A stretch of DNA of 64,000 bases from Auanema rhodensis (Eukaryota; Nematoda; Chromadorea; Rhabditida; Rhabditidae), in NCBI GenBank assembly GCA_964057225.1, contig OZ059898.1:8928001-8992000 (forward strand), read 5' to 3'. A program made the translations under genes and the position numbers. Shown here piece after piece: positions 54,192-64,000 of this stretch; positions within the stretch are counted from its first letter, which is position 1; each line of letters opens with the position of its first letter. The notes beneath the pieces were generated by a model, which ran no database searches, was not told where the DNA came from, and was given only the letters and a program-made list of their open reading frames with translations.

Positions 54192-54631
54192 TAATATAAA
54201 TATATTTATTTAAAAAATTATTTTTATTATTTTTATAAATAAATAAATATATTTTAAAAACTAATATAAATATTAATATACATATGTAGTTACTTGTACC
54301 GGACTTGAGAGTTCATCCGCATGAAAGATTCAAACAAAATATTTTTGCGATACATGATATTGGGGGCAGCCGAGAAAATTTTTCTTTTGAGTAATTGCAC
54401 TGTTATTTAATTTTATAGAGAAAAATTGAAATGATTGAAGAGTTTATTGAGTTAAGAGAAGATAAGTAGACTTTTCTTTGTATATAATGACCGCTTATTT
54501 GATGCCCATCACAATTGTTTGTCTTGGCTATCAACTATCTAAAGCTAATGATCTAGTATCACCTACTCAGAACTCATCCCATCGTATTCACAATAATTCT
54601 CACATTTTCTTTCTATTTCCTTATTAGTAAA
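54192..54631 (+). other. Region upstream of the Kunitz/lustrin gene
   Basis: About 440 bp between the MITE and the start codon. It probably contains the promoter. No clear TATA box or known motif. Confidence 0.4.
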
Positions 54632-57284
54632 ATGATTTTACCTTTCTTAATTAGTATTACGGCTGTTTATTCTATAAATTCTATACGATATGGTAATCAA
54701 GGTAAAATATATTCTATGTTATTCATGTTATTTATAAAACATTTGAAGATTTATGTCCTGATATGACAATTCCTCAAAAAACTTCAAATTCTGTTCCAAA
54801 ATTATGTAAGAATGATTCTGATTGTAATAAAGGATACAAGTTAGTTATTAAAACGTTTCAGAAAAACTTTCCAAAAACAGTATTACTTCAGTTGTGTTCC
54901 TACATCTCATACTCACTTTGGAAAAATTTTAAACTATTGCTGTCAAACAAGAGGCAAGATTCCTTTTTTTTTTCAAAAAAAAAAAAAAAATTTCATATAT
55001 AGATAATATCTAAAATAATTAATTTTTAATATTTAGAATCTATTTGTTCATTACCACCAAATCCAGGATATGGGGATTGTTTTATTCAACCTCAAACAAG
55101 ATATTATTTCGACACAACCGAGCTTAAGTACTATCCTGAGTATTCTTTCAAAAATTAAAATGAAATTCAATTTTAGATGTAAATCATTCAAATATATTGA
55201 ATGCTTAGGAGGAAATCAAAATCAGTTTAATACAGTTCAGGAATGTATTAAATTTTGTCAAAGTACAGGTATGATTATTCTATAATATTAGTATAATATA
55301 CCTCTTTTGGCCTTCTTAAGCTTGTAAAGCCGGCGAAAATCTTTTGTTATCACCTTCTAACACTCCTGTTATTTGTGCGAATAAGGATGTTTGTCCAGAC
55401 GGTCATCGCTGTGTCTATGACCAATTATTCCGACGACACGTTTGTTGCGGAATGACTAGGCAAGGTATTAAGCACTTTCAATTATATTTAAAATAAAACA
55501 AATTTGATCAGAGGTGTGTCCGCAATCGACACTATCCTTTGCTGCTCCACCGAGTTTTAAGCCTTTAGCTTGTGAGCATTCAACTACTTCTGATGGATGT
55601 CCACATGATTTTGTATGTACAGGCCAATCAAAAATTGGTCACTGTTGTACACCTCAATATGGTAAAGCATAATACATATATCACAAGTATCTTTCATGTT
55701 AAGGAACATGTTCTTTGGGACAAACAGCTTACTTACATCCATTAACTAAGCGTTCCATGAAATGTGATCCAATGAGAGTTTTAGCTGATTGTCCAACAGA
55801 TTATCATTGTTCATCAGCTGTTCCTGGAGCTAGTTGGGGATTTTGTTGCAGTGATAAGGTTACAGGTACTTCAAATATTTCATTTCATAAAATATAATAA
55901 TAAATTTTTAAATTATAGCTGAATGCCCAGAAGGTACTGAAGCATATTTAGAATCAACAAGCAAGCAACCAGTGCAATGCACTGTCGGTGTTACCACATG
56001 CAGGTATTTCTCAGAAATGACAAGAACTATTTTCTATATTATCTATACTATTACAGTATTGGGTATTCATGTCAAAGTAAGAATCGCAACATCATAGGAT
56101 TTTGTTGTTCAAAATTAAACAAAAATAGTCAATTGGCACATTCTCCTTCCATTAAATATGGTAATATACATATATATTTATAGAATAACTATTCCAGTTT
56201 TAGTAAATTTTATTTATTTCAAATACTCACGGAACAATAATCGATTTTTCTGTTAAACGATCAAAATAATGACGTGATATACCAAAAGTTTTAAATAAAA
56301 TATTTAATACACCTACACTATGGTTGAAATAATTTGCATTCGATAGAAGAGTTTTAATACTGATTATGCAAGAATTATGATATCAATTTGTTTATGTCAT
56401 AAAAACTTGTTTTAATTTAATTTTTTTAGAGAAATTAGTAAAGAAGATAGAAGTGGATTTGATGGATAACTCACATTATTCTTCTGATGTTATAGATGAT
56501 GTATCTGGTATAAGACATGAAAAACGAATAATTGGTAAATAAGAAATAATTATTTTTAAAAAAAAAAACAAAAAAAATTCTTAAGATTACCAATTTGAAA
56601 TTGATCATATGAAAGAAGATGTGGATTGGAATAAGATAAAATATTCTAATAAAAAAACAAATACATACAGTATATTATTAAATACTTTGAAATGTCCAAA
56701 TAATGGAGAAACTTTATTCTATGAAGGAACTCAATTAGCTAGGGAATGTACTCCTGTAGCAGGTTTAAACAATTTCTGTCCAGGTGCAACAGAATTTAAA
56801 CATATTTGATAATTTTCTTACAATTTAGATGAAGCCGAATGTGTTCCAGCTTTTCAAGATATTCATGGTCGATCTGTTTGTTGCATTTTATCAAAAGAAA
56901 CAACAATGAAACCTAGGTAAGTATTCGTTCAAAATTTTCATTTTAATCTAATTTATTCCATGAAGAATAACTGTTCCTACTACAAAAAAGACAAAATCAT
57001 TTGTTTACATGGTCACCTCAAAAACAATTCCAATGAAAACTGAGAGAACATCAGGTTAGATAAATCAAAAACCTTATTCAACAAATTGAATTTTTGATAT
57101 TCACTGAATTAAACCAAATTAAATAAATAATTTTTTAGATCCATTCTGTCCAACAATTGTGTCGAACAAACGATGTAAACTTAGCAAAAAATCATCAGAT
57201 TGTCGAGAGCCAGGATTCTTCTGTCAATACAACATACAATTGAGAGAATATCGATGTTGTTCTATGGAAGTTGAAGGAATATAA
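54632..57284 (+). CDS. Secreted Kunitz plus lustrin-type cysteine-rich repeat protein
   Basis: Extracellular protein, typical of nematodes. The start at 54632 gives a signal peptide (MILPFLISITAVYS). A first Cys-rich unit (CPDMT...CKNDSDCNKGYNC...CC) is followed by one Kunitz-type domain at about 55040-55270: ICSLPPNPGYGD with Cys1 and Cys2, CKSFKYIEC, then ECIKFC, six Cys in all. At least six lustrin-type units follow, each with the pattern C...C...G..C....G.CC (VCPDGHRC...VCC; GCPHDFVC...HCC; DCPTDYHC...FCC; CSIGYSC...FCC; ECVPAF...VCC; GFFCQY...RCC). Between units five and six is an unusual Cys-free, charged stretch of about 60 residues with a dibasic HEKR site. About 555 residues. The protease-inhibitor role of the Kunitz domain is possible but unproven. 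Confidence 0.85.
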
Positions 57285-57825
57285 TGTATTAATACGGGTC
57301 AATTCTTTAGAAAACATCCAAATTACATGAAAAGTTGATATATCATATCATATCATCTCTAAAAGCAGATCTTTTATTGAAAAATGATATATAAATATAT
57401 AATATCTATACTATATGTAATAACAAATATTATTCTAATTATAAACTTTATTTTTATAATGAAATCATTTTTCATAGAAAATATAGATTATAATTTGAAT
57501 TTTAAAAATCTTTATCGAACATTGAATGTGTTTAACCTTTTATGATAAAGTCATACAAATAACATGCAATACAGATCGAAACAAATGATGTTTTAACGTC
57601 ATACACCAAATCATTATTATTCAAATATTCTGATCCTGAAATTAATCGGAACAGCTCTTATATTTGCAAATGCTTCCCAAGAGAGCGGTTGCTTTTAACA
57701 CTTTATCAGTTTTTTTTGGCGAATTTCAATAAAAATTTGTTCCTCATTCATGTTATTATTTATTTTTTTTATAGATATATATTTTGCTATACAATTGTTG
57801 AACCGAAGAAACAATTTTTATCATA
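57285..57825 (+). other. Intergenic region before the MFS gene
   Basis: About 540 bp, both genes on the plus strand. It contains the 3' UTR of the Kunitz/lustrin gene and the promoter of the transporter. I see no further gene. Confidence 0.5.
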
Positions 57826-59858
57826 ATGACGGTAATTGTTTATATTCTATATTTATATTATTCTATAATATTTCTAAAGATAAAACATTCTACGGGTGAA
57901 ATATCAAAACCGGATTCCATTAAATCTATGGAAACAAATACTACAGTTTCTTATGTACAAGAAGAAATTAACGAAAAACAAACACCATGGGTGTCTGTGT
58001 ATAGTTGTGGAATATGTTCTTTCATTCAAGCAGCTCAATTTACTGTATTTTTCAGTTCAATGTGGCCATATCTTTTGAATGTAATGATGTTATGTGATTC
58101 ACTAAACATATCATATCATATTTGCAGTTGAATCCTAATGTAACAGAATCCATGTATGGTTGGGTTGTTACTGCTTATAGTATTGCACAATGCTTATCTG
58201 CTCCAACTTTTGGATTTTGGAGTAATCATATAGAACAAGTAAAATAATAAGAAAATACAAAAAAAAAGAAAAATCATATTTCAAGGTTCGAGTTCCATTG
58301 TTATTTGGATTTGCTGTAATGATATTTGGAAACATGTTATATCTATCACTGGATTCATTACCAGCTGCAATGTCTGCTTACGGTATGATGGCTGCAAGAT
58401 TTGTCACTGGCTTCGGAACGGGTTTGATTATTTCTCTTATAGTATTAGTTATTTCCAATTGTATTTTTTTCTAGGAAATGCTACATTGCTTCGAACATAT
58501 GTTGGAGTTGCTTCCATTAAAGCTGACCGATTCCGAGCAATTGCTTATGTTACAGGAGGAATGACAATTGGAACTATGATTGGACCAGGCAGGATCAAAT
58601 TCATTTTTCAACAAAAAATGTGAATTTCTTTTAGCTGCTCAGTTGCTTTTTGCTCCTTTGGGTGAAACAGGATACGATTTGGGTTTTGTTCGATTTAATA
58701 TGTTCACAGGACCAGCGTATTTATCTTTAATATTGAATATATGTGGATTCATATTGATGAAATTTTTCTTCGAAGAATATATTCCTGATTATTCAGCGGA
58801 AGCAGAGGTTATACAAGTAGTTTTTCATTAAAAAAAAAACTTTTTCTGTTAAAGTCTGCCGGTGGAAAAATTTCTTGGGATAAGGTTGCCGTTGGTATCT
58901 GTATTCTATCCCGATTTTCACAAATCTTCATTCAAACAACAATTGAAACGTAACATTTAATGAAAAACAATAGTATTTTTAAATTATTTCAGTATAAATT
59001 CACCATATTCTATTATGATGTTTGGCTTTTCAAAAGAAGACAGTGTTTTATATAATGCTTCTATACATGGTATATCAGGTGTTTGTGGAGTTATCTGTTA
59101 TGCATTTTTCATTTTAAAAGATTTGGGAAAAGTGTAAGAAATATTTATCAAAAAGTATTTGTGTTGAAAGTTAATTTTAGGCTTAATCATCGTTTAACCT
59201 CATTATTAGTACAATTTGTCTTAGTTTCTATGTTTGTTGTTACTTTTTCATGGCCATTTTTGCCAGAAAAAGTTGCTATCAAGGTTCCAGGTAAACATTC
59301 TTTCATCCAAAAATAAATAAATTTTATAAATTCAGGTTCTGATTATGGATGTAATGATAAACGATTCACATGGTGTGGAGATCTTACCTTAATGTATTCA
59401 TGGGTTTGATATGAACTATAATTCTTAATAATTTATTATTTTTATAGATTTATTATGGATTCTATGTAATTGTTTTTGGTGTTGCATTCTCTTTCTTAAA
59501 TGTGTCTATAACAACATTATTTACTGAGATTATAGGACCAACTAAACAAGTAATATTTAATAGTTAACATATACATTATATTTTATCTTTTTAAAGGGAT
59601 CATTACAAGGATTGTTCCAATTATTTGGAAGCTTGGGCCGATTAAGTGCTCCATTACTTATGAGGTTATATAAAGAAAATTCTATTTATAACATTTTTAT
59701 TATATATTTTCAGTAATCTATATAGTATATCTGGTCCAAGATCTGTATGGATTGCAGCTATAATAGAAGCTTTAGCTGTTGCATTGGCGTGGGTTGCATT
59801 CTATGGTCGAATGATTCCATTCGATGAACGAAAAAAATGTAGAAAGGAAGAAGTTTAA
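57826..59858 (+). CDS. Major facilitator, MFSD8/CLN7-like lysosomal transporter
   Basis: Twelve-helix membrane transporter; human MFSD8 (CLN7) is a lysosomal protein. The match is strong in the first helices: FSSMWPYLLNLNPNVTESMY, GWVVTAYSIAQCLSAPTFGF and WSNH (MFS loop 2-3), then YGMMAARFVTGFGTGNATLL and GMTIGTMIGPAAQLLF. Later come MFGFSKEDSVLYNASIHG and, near the end, GPTKQGSLQGLFQLFGSLGR. The stop is at 59856-59858. The start is uncertain: ATG at 57826 is followed at once by GTAATTG, and 57832-57880 looks like a 49-nt intron, so the N terminus is probably MTIKHSTGEISK rather than a hydrophobic stretch. About 490 residues. Substrate unknown. Confidence 0.85.
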
Positions 59859-61543
59859 GAAAAATAATAAGAAGTAGAAGAAGAATAAGAAGAAGAAGAG
59901 TAAAAAGAAGAAGATGAAGAAGCATTAATAGTGATATCATACAATACAAGTAATTATCTTATTTAATAATATTATTATCAATATTACTAATAATATAATA
60001 TTATTTTTAAATATAAAATTCGAAAAATAATTTTTATTCTATGACATCATACTGAACAACTCTAAAAAAATATAAATAATTGATTTATTTAATAGGACTT
60101 GATGAACTTAACCAGATTGTGAATCGTACATTGCACTTTAAACGAGAGCTTTGATTCTCGTATTTGTTTGACCAAAATGCGTCATCGTCATTTCCATTCA
60201 CGGTGACAATGAACCTTCCCCCTCCCGCCTTTCAATATCGTTCACTTCACCTCTCTCACTCTCATGCTCTTTCACTTCTATCTGTTATCCCTCCAATTCT
60301 CTGTTCTCTCTATACACCATATCTAGTCTTCATTCTATTTTCCCTCACTAGTGTCTTTCTCATACTCAACGATGAATATGAATGTTCATTTTTCCTCTAT
60401 AACATATATACGTATAAGTTTCTGATAGCTGTTATCAAATGTTATTCTGTTATTTTATCAATAATGATAATTTAAAACAATAAATATACATTACTATTTA
60501 TATAAAATAGTATTTAAAGAACATAACAATGTTAAAAGAAAATTGATCTGTGTTTGTGTATGATGATTTGTGTTTCGAACATCTTTCGTCTTCTATTTTT
60601 TGTAATATTTGATATATATTTACATATAATAAATCAGAAAAACTATTTTTTACAATAAATACATTATTGTATATAATATTTATTATTATTATTATTATTA
60701 TCTTAATCTTTCATGAACTCTCTTCACTAATCTTCTTGTTAAATCTTATTCATCCTTATCTTATACTAATATCATATTTTAATACTCATATATACAATAT
60801 ATTATATAATATTGTAATAATATATACTATATATGTATACATTATTCACTTTTTATCAGAATTCTTAGAATAAAAAATTATTTTTTCATCGTCTTTTTGG
60901 TAAAATTCTTTCAGCTTTTTTTTTGTTTTTCTTCCGTTATCATAAATTTATTCGCTTAATATGTTTTCATGCAAAATATGTTTTTGTTTTTCTAATGAAA
61001 GCTGTTGCAGTTTCCATATATTCTTTCATATTCTTACAAGAACTATTCAGTTTTCTTACTATTTGAATTTTCAATTATAATTCAATTTATTCAGTTATAT
61101 ACAATATAAAAAGAAATGAATTTTATTTATTTGTTAGTTAATCACTATATCATAATCAAATCTCTTAACTACCCTCATTTCAAAAAGTAATTTTCTACAT
61201 GAATATCTATTATCATAATTCTATTTGTACTTAACTATATGAAATAATTTATTTTAATAATTCATTCATAGTGATTTTTTGATTTTTAATATATACATTA
61301 TTTTTATAATCTTCTCATTTTAAATCGTATTTCATAGAGATAATACATTTTCATTACAAACATTCTGGAAAATTGCCAATTTATTTAGATAAGCTTCTTC
61401 TTAGTAGTGATAGCTAATAATTTGTTCATAAAGAAATCATAATATCTATATACATTTATACAATTATATGTTTAAATTCTTTTTATTCTTTTTACTTTTT
61501 ATTTCAATTGTTTTCATTAACTTTTATCTTTTTTCTAGAAATT
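59859..61543. other. Intergenic region with AAG-rich, CT-rich and TTA repeats
   Basis: About 1.7 kb. An (A,G)-rich tract of AAG units runs to about 59922, directly behind the MFS stop. A pyrimidine-rich block lies at about 60180-60370; one frame through it is open for 103 codons but is Leu/Ser-rich and starts with a non-ATG codon, so I do not call it. (TTA)n occurs at 60678-60700. The end of the region is the upstream side of the acetyltransferase gene. Confidence 0.5.
60678..60700. repeat. (TTA)n microsatellite
   Basis: Seven to eight ATT/TTA units without interruption. Confidence 0.85.
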
Positions 61544-63145
61544 ATGTTTCGAAATACAAGCTACCGTGTAATATCTACTGCTGTTAAACTACAAAGTTTG
61601 TTATACTTATACTTATATTATATATTGATATAATATAATTTTATTATAATTCAGAATCTCAACAAAGAACATCATTGGCAAATGTATCAAATATTGTATA
61701 TAGATTGGCTAATAAGAAAGATAAAGATGCTTTAGTTAATCTTGTTACAAGATATATAATGCAAGATGAACATTATAAAGTAAAATTTTTTATTTATTTC
61801 TTCTTAAACATCTTCTTTATTTTTTTAATTTTAGGGTTTACAAGGATCAGCTGAAGAAACTGAGGAACAATGTGATTATATTGTCAGAGATGTATTACGT
61901 TTTCCTTATACCATGCTTGCTTATGATAATGATCAAGCTATTGGATTTAGGTATTTGTAATTAAATATATAATTTATAATTCAAAAGATATTCAAATATA
62001 TATTTACATATGTATATTTAATTAAAAAGATTTATGTTTCAGTTTAATTACAAATCGTCACCGCGATGTAACTAAAAACCGTTTGGAGTTGTTAGGTCCA
62101 CAACCACAACGAACACCTAATTTTTCTGCTCTTCGTGAGTTATATAATTCTTTTCTTGAATATTTTTTAATATTAAATTACAAATTTAATATTTATAACA
62201 AAAATGTTTGAAAATTTTTTGTTAATTTCTTGTGTTTTGCAGGTGATATACGCGTTCATGCTGAAAATCAGTTTTGGTATATAGCGCCAGAAGCCAGTAA
62301 TGTAAGTTTTCAGTTGTTTTAAATATAAATCAATCAATAAACTACAATATTATGAATATAAACTATTATAGATTTTCGTTGCTGAAGCTATATACATAGA
62401 ACCAGAGTATCGACGATCTCAAATAGCTTCAACACTTGTAGCAGAACAATTCCAACGTCTCAGCTTATTGACTAAGGTATTATTATTTTTAAAAAAATAA
62501 TAATTCAAAGAATTTTTATAAAATCACAAAACATCCGATTCGTTTTTTTTTCTTCATTCTTTTCATATCTTAAAACTATCACATGGAAATATCTTTGAAT
62601 TGAAAAAAAAAGAAATAATAAAGAAAACATTTTTTATTATTTCTTTTTATCTTTTTCTTTTTATTTTCAAACTTTATATACGAAATATTCAAAAACATAA
62701 ATGTTTGTTCAAAGAATTCTTGAACTTAATGAGATCCGAGTTAAAGATAATCAACACCCCCTCAATTCCCTATATCATAATGATCAAAAATTAATCTTGA
62801 AAAATATTTGTTTTGTTTTATTTTTTTTTTAAAGAATAATAAAAAAAGTTCAAAGAAATTGATTTTATAACATGATAAATAATATTTATGATTTATAGGA
62901 TAATTGCCCGATGGATGGTATGATTGCTATATCTACAAGCTATGCAAATATGTGTCAACTTGAAAAACTGGGTTTTAATAATATTTATAATGTAAATAAT
63001 TAAAATTATAATATAGTTTATATATATGATCAATTAATCCCATTTTTAGGTTCCATCCAAATTTTACCGTCGATCAGATGGAAGTTCTTGGACACCAGCT
63101 GATCCTATGATGCCATTTGCACAATTAATGTATTTAAAATGTTAA
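61544..63145 (+). CDS. GNAT-family N-acetyltransferase
   Basis: Acetyl-CoA-dependent acetyltransferase of the GNAT fold, similar in layout to arylalkylamine N-acetyltransferase-like proteins of nematodes. The start at 61544 (MFRNTSYQSQQRTSLANVSN) follows an acceptor (TTTTTTCTAG). Next are YRLANKKDKDALVNLVTRYI (first strand and helix), MLAYDNDQAIGFSLITNRHR (strands 2-4), IFVAEAIYIEPEYRRSQIAS (motif A region) and MIAISTSYANMCQLEKLGFN (motif B). The CoA-binding loop reads RRSQIA where the family usually has R/Q-x-x-G-x-G/A, so the first Gly is replaced by Ile. The end is FAQLMYLKC with TAA at 63143-63145. About 230 residues; AATAAA at 63186-63191. Substrate unknown. Confidence 0.82.
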
Positions 63146-63185
63146 ATATAATATTATTTATTTATATTATTATTGTATTTGAATC

Positions 63186-63191
63186 AATAAA
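63186..63191 (+). terminator. Polyadenylation signal of the acetyltransferase gene
   Basis: AATAAA about 40 nt behind the stop codon, at the expected place. Confidence 0.55.
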
Positions 63192-63692
63192 ATGTTTAGG
63201 TAAACTTATCATGAAATTCATATGAAACAATTATTTGAAACTTCATTTCATTGAAAGCATGTTTAATTACTGTAAAGTTTACACTGAACTACATCAAATA
63301 GCAAAAAGCTATAAGATTCTATGATATTTCAATTTTAAAATCAGTTTCAAATACTCTTTGTCTGTCTAATTTTTTCGAATGAATAATGATAATGTATTGA
63401 AACTGAAGAGAGAAGAGACATAATAGTTCCAATTGGATAAGACAGACTAACATGCTGAAAATTTTTAGAAATAAGAATTCTGTGATCAATTAGATTTGAA
63501 TGCTTCCTTGACCAGAAACAGTAAAAAAAGCAAATTGAAAACAGTTGTTTTTGAAAAAAAATATTCTCAAAACTTAAAAGTTTTGAAAACTTTATCTCAC
63601 ATTGTAACCCATCTATCTCTTCAATTTAATATTGTAATCAATTAATGTTTTGAGGAGAAAATGTATCAACATCAAACCAAAGATATCAATTA

Positions 63693-63881
63693 ATGAGTCA
63701 AAAATTCATATATAAGCCTGAAGATTCTTTCGATGGTTTGTATACATTCGACAACTATCAGCACAGACGGCTACAAAATTTTCATCACAATTCCTCTAGA
63801 AATATATCGAAATATATATTTTTCGAATATGTGCTGGTACTTTCATTTTTTTTTCTAATAAGCATTCAATCGGTTTTGTAA
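63693..63881 (+). CDS. Possible small tail-anchored protein (62 aa), hypothetical
   Basis: ATG-to-stop frame. The first 40 residues are polar (KPEDSFDGLYTFDNYQHRRL) and the C terminus is one hydrophobic helix (YVLVLSFFFLISIQSVL), a layout seen in tail-anchored proteins. Codon use in the first part is less AT-driven than in chance frames nearby. No homologue recognised. It could also be the first exon of a gene extending past the window. Confidence 0.3.
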   Translation: MSQKFIYKPEDSFDGLYTFDNYQHRRLQNFHHNSSRNISKYIFFEYVLVLSFFFLISIQSVL

Positions 63882-64000
63882 ATTCGTTCTTATAATTAAA
63901 AAAAACAATTTTTGCGAATCAGATTCGTTTGAAATAGGTCAAGCTGTGCCTTTTGTAGTTAAAACTTATTTTTCTTTTTCTAAAAATAAAATACATGACA

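Larger units (their letters stand above)
63146..64000. other. Terminal region downstream of the acetyltransferase
   Basis: AT-rich sequence with the polyadenylation signal AATAAA at 63186-63191. Apart from the short frame at 63693-63881 I see nothing in it. Confidence 0.5.

Noticed and set aside
60164-60475. 103-codon plus-strand frame in a pyrimidine-rich block
   Set aside because: Starts at a non-ATG codon and its Ser/Leu/Pro-rich content follows from CT-rich simple sequence.

Overview
The window looks like AT-rich nuclear DNA from a nematode. Genes are split by many introns of about 42-50 nt with GT..AG ends and TTTTCAG- or TTTTAG-like acceptors. Several start codons sit directly behind an acceptor-like sequence, as expected for spliced-leader trans-splicing. 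The gene set also fits: a KLP-4/KIF13 kinesin, a GUR/EGL-47-type chemoreceptor and a lustrin/Kunitz secreted protein. Species cannot be named from sequence alone. All gene models were spliced by eye from conserved protein blocks and splice sites, so gene ends are firmer than individual internal exons.

Layout. 1-6310 (+): 3' part of a kinesin-3 gene (klp-4/KIF13). 6736-12826 (-): three closely spaced genes on one strand, syntaxin-6, POFUT1 and a SURF2-like protein, which may form an operon. 13965-16991 (-): peroxisomal acyl-CoA oxidase ending in SKL. 19033-21816 (-): E2F transcription factor. 22803-25965 (+): mitochondrial elongation factor G1, divergent from E2F across about 1 kb that carries several E2F-type sites. 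26376-27269 (+) and 27916-28347 (-): two unrecognised secreted proteins. 28769-34853 (-): IFT81, with an RFX/DAF-19 X-box about 100 bp upstream of its ATG. 34971-45291: about 10 kb of very AT-rich sequence with no supportable gene. 45292-48722 (+): aminergic/muscarinic-like GPCR. 49366-52783 (-): gustatory-receptor-family 7TM protein. 53974-54191: a MITE with terminal inverted repeats and TA duplication. 54632-57284 (+): secreted Kunitz plus lustrin-type repeat protein. 57826-59858 (+): MFSD8/CLN7-like transporter. 61544-63145 (+): GNAT-family acetyltransferase.

Most genes are housekeeping or neuronal and are not one pathway. No CRISPR array, rRNA or confident tRNA was found. The most informative non-coding signals are the X-box of ift-81, the E2F-site cluster upstream of the E2F gene, and the short DNA transposon. 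I saw no clear new multi-gene system; the least explained items are the two secreted proteins, the gene desert, and a few GC-richer non-coding islands.
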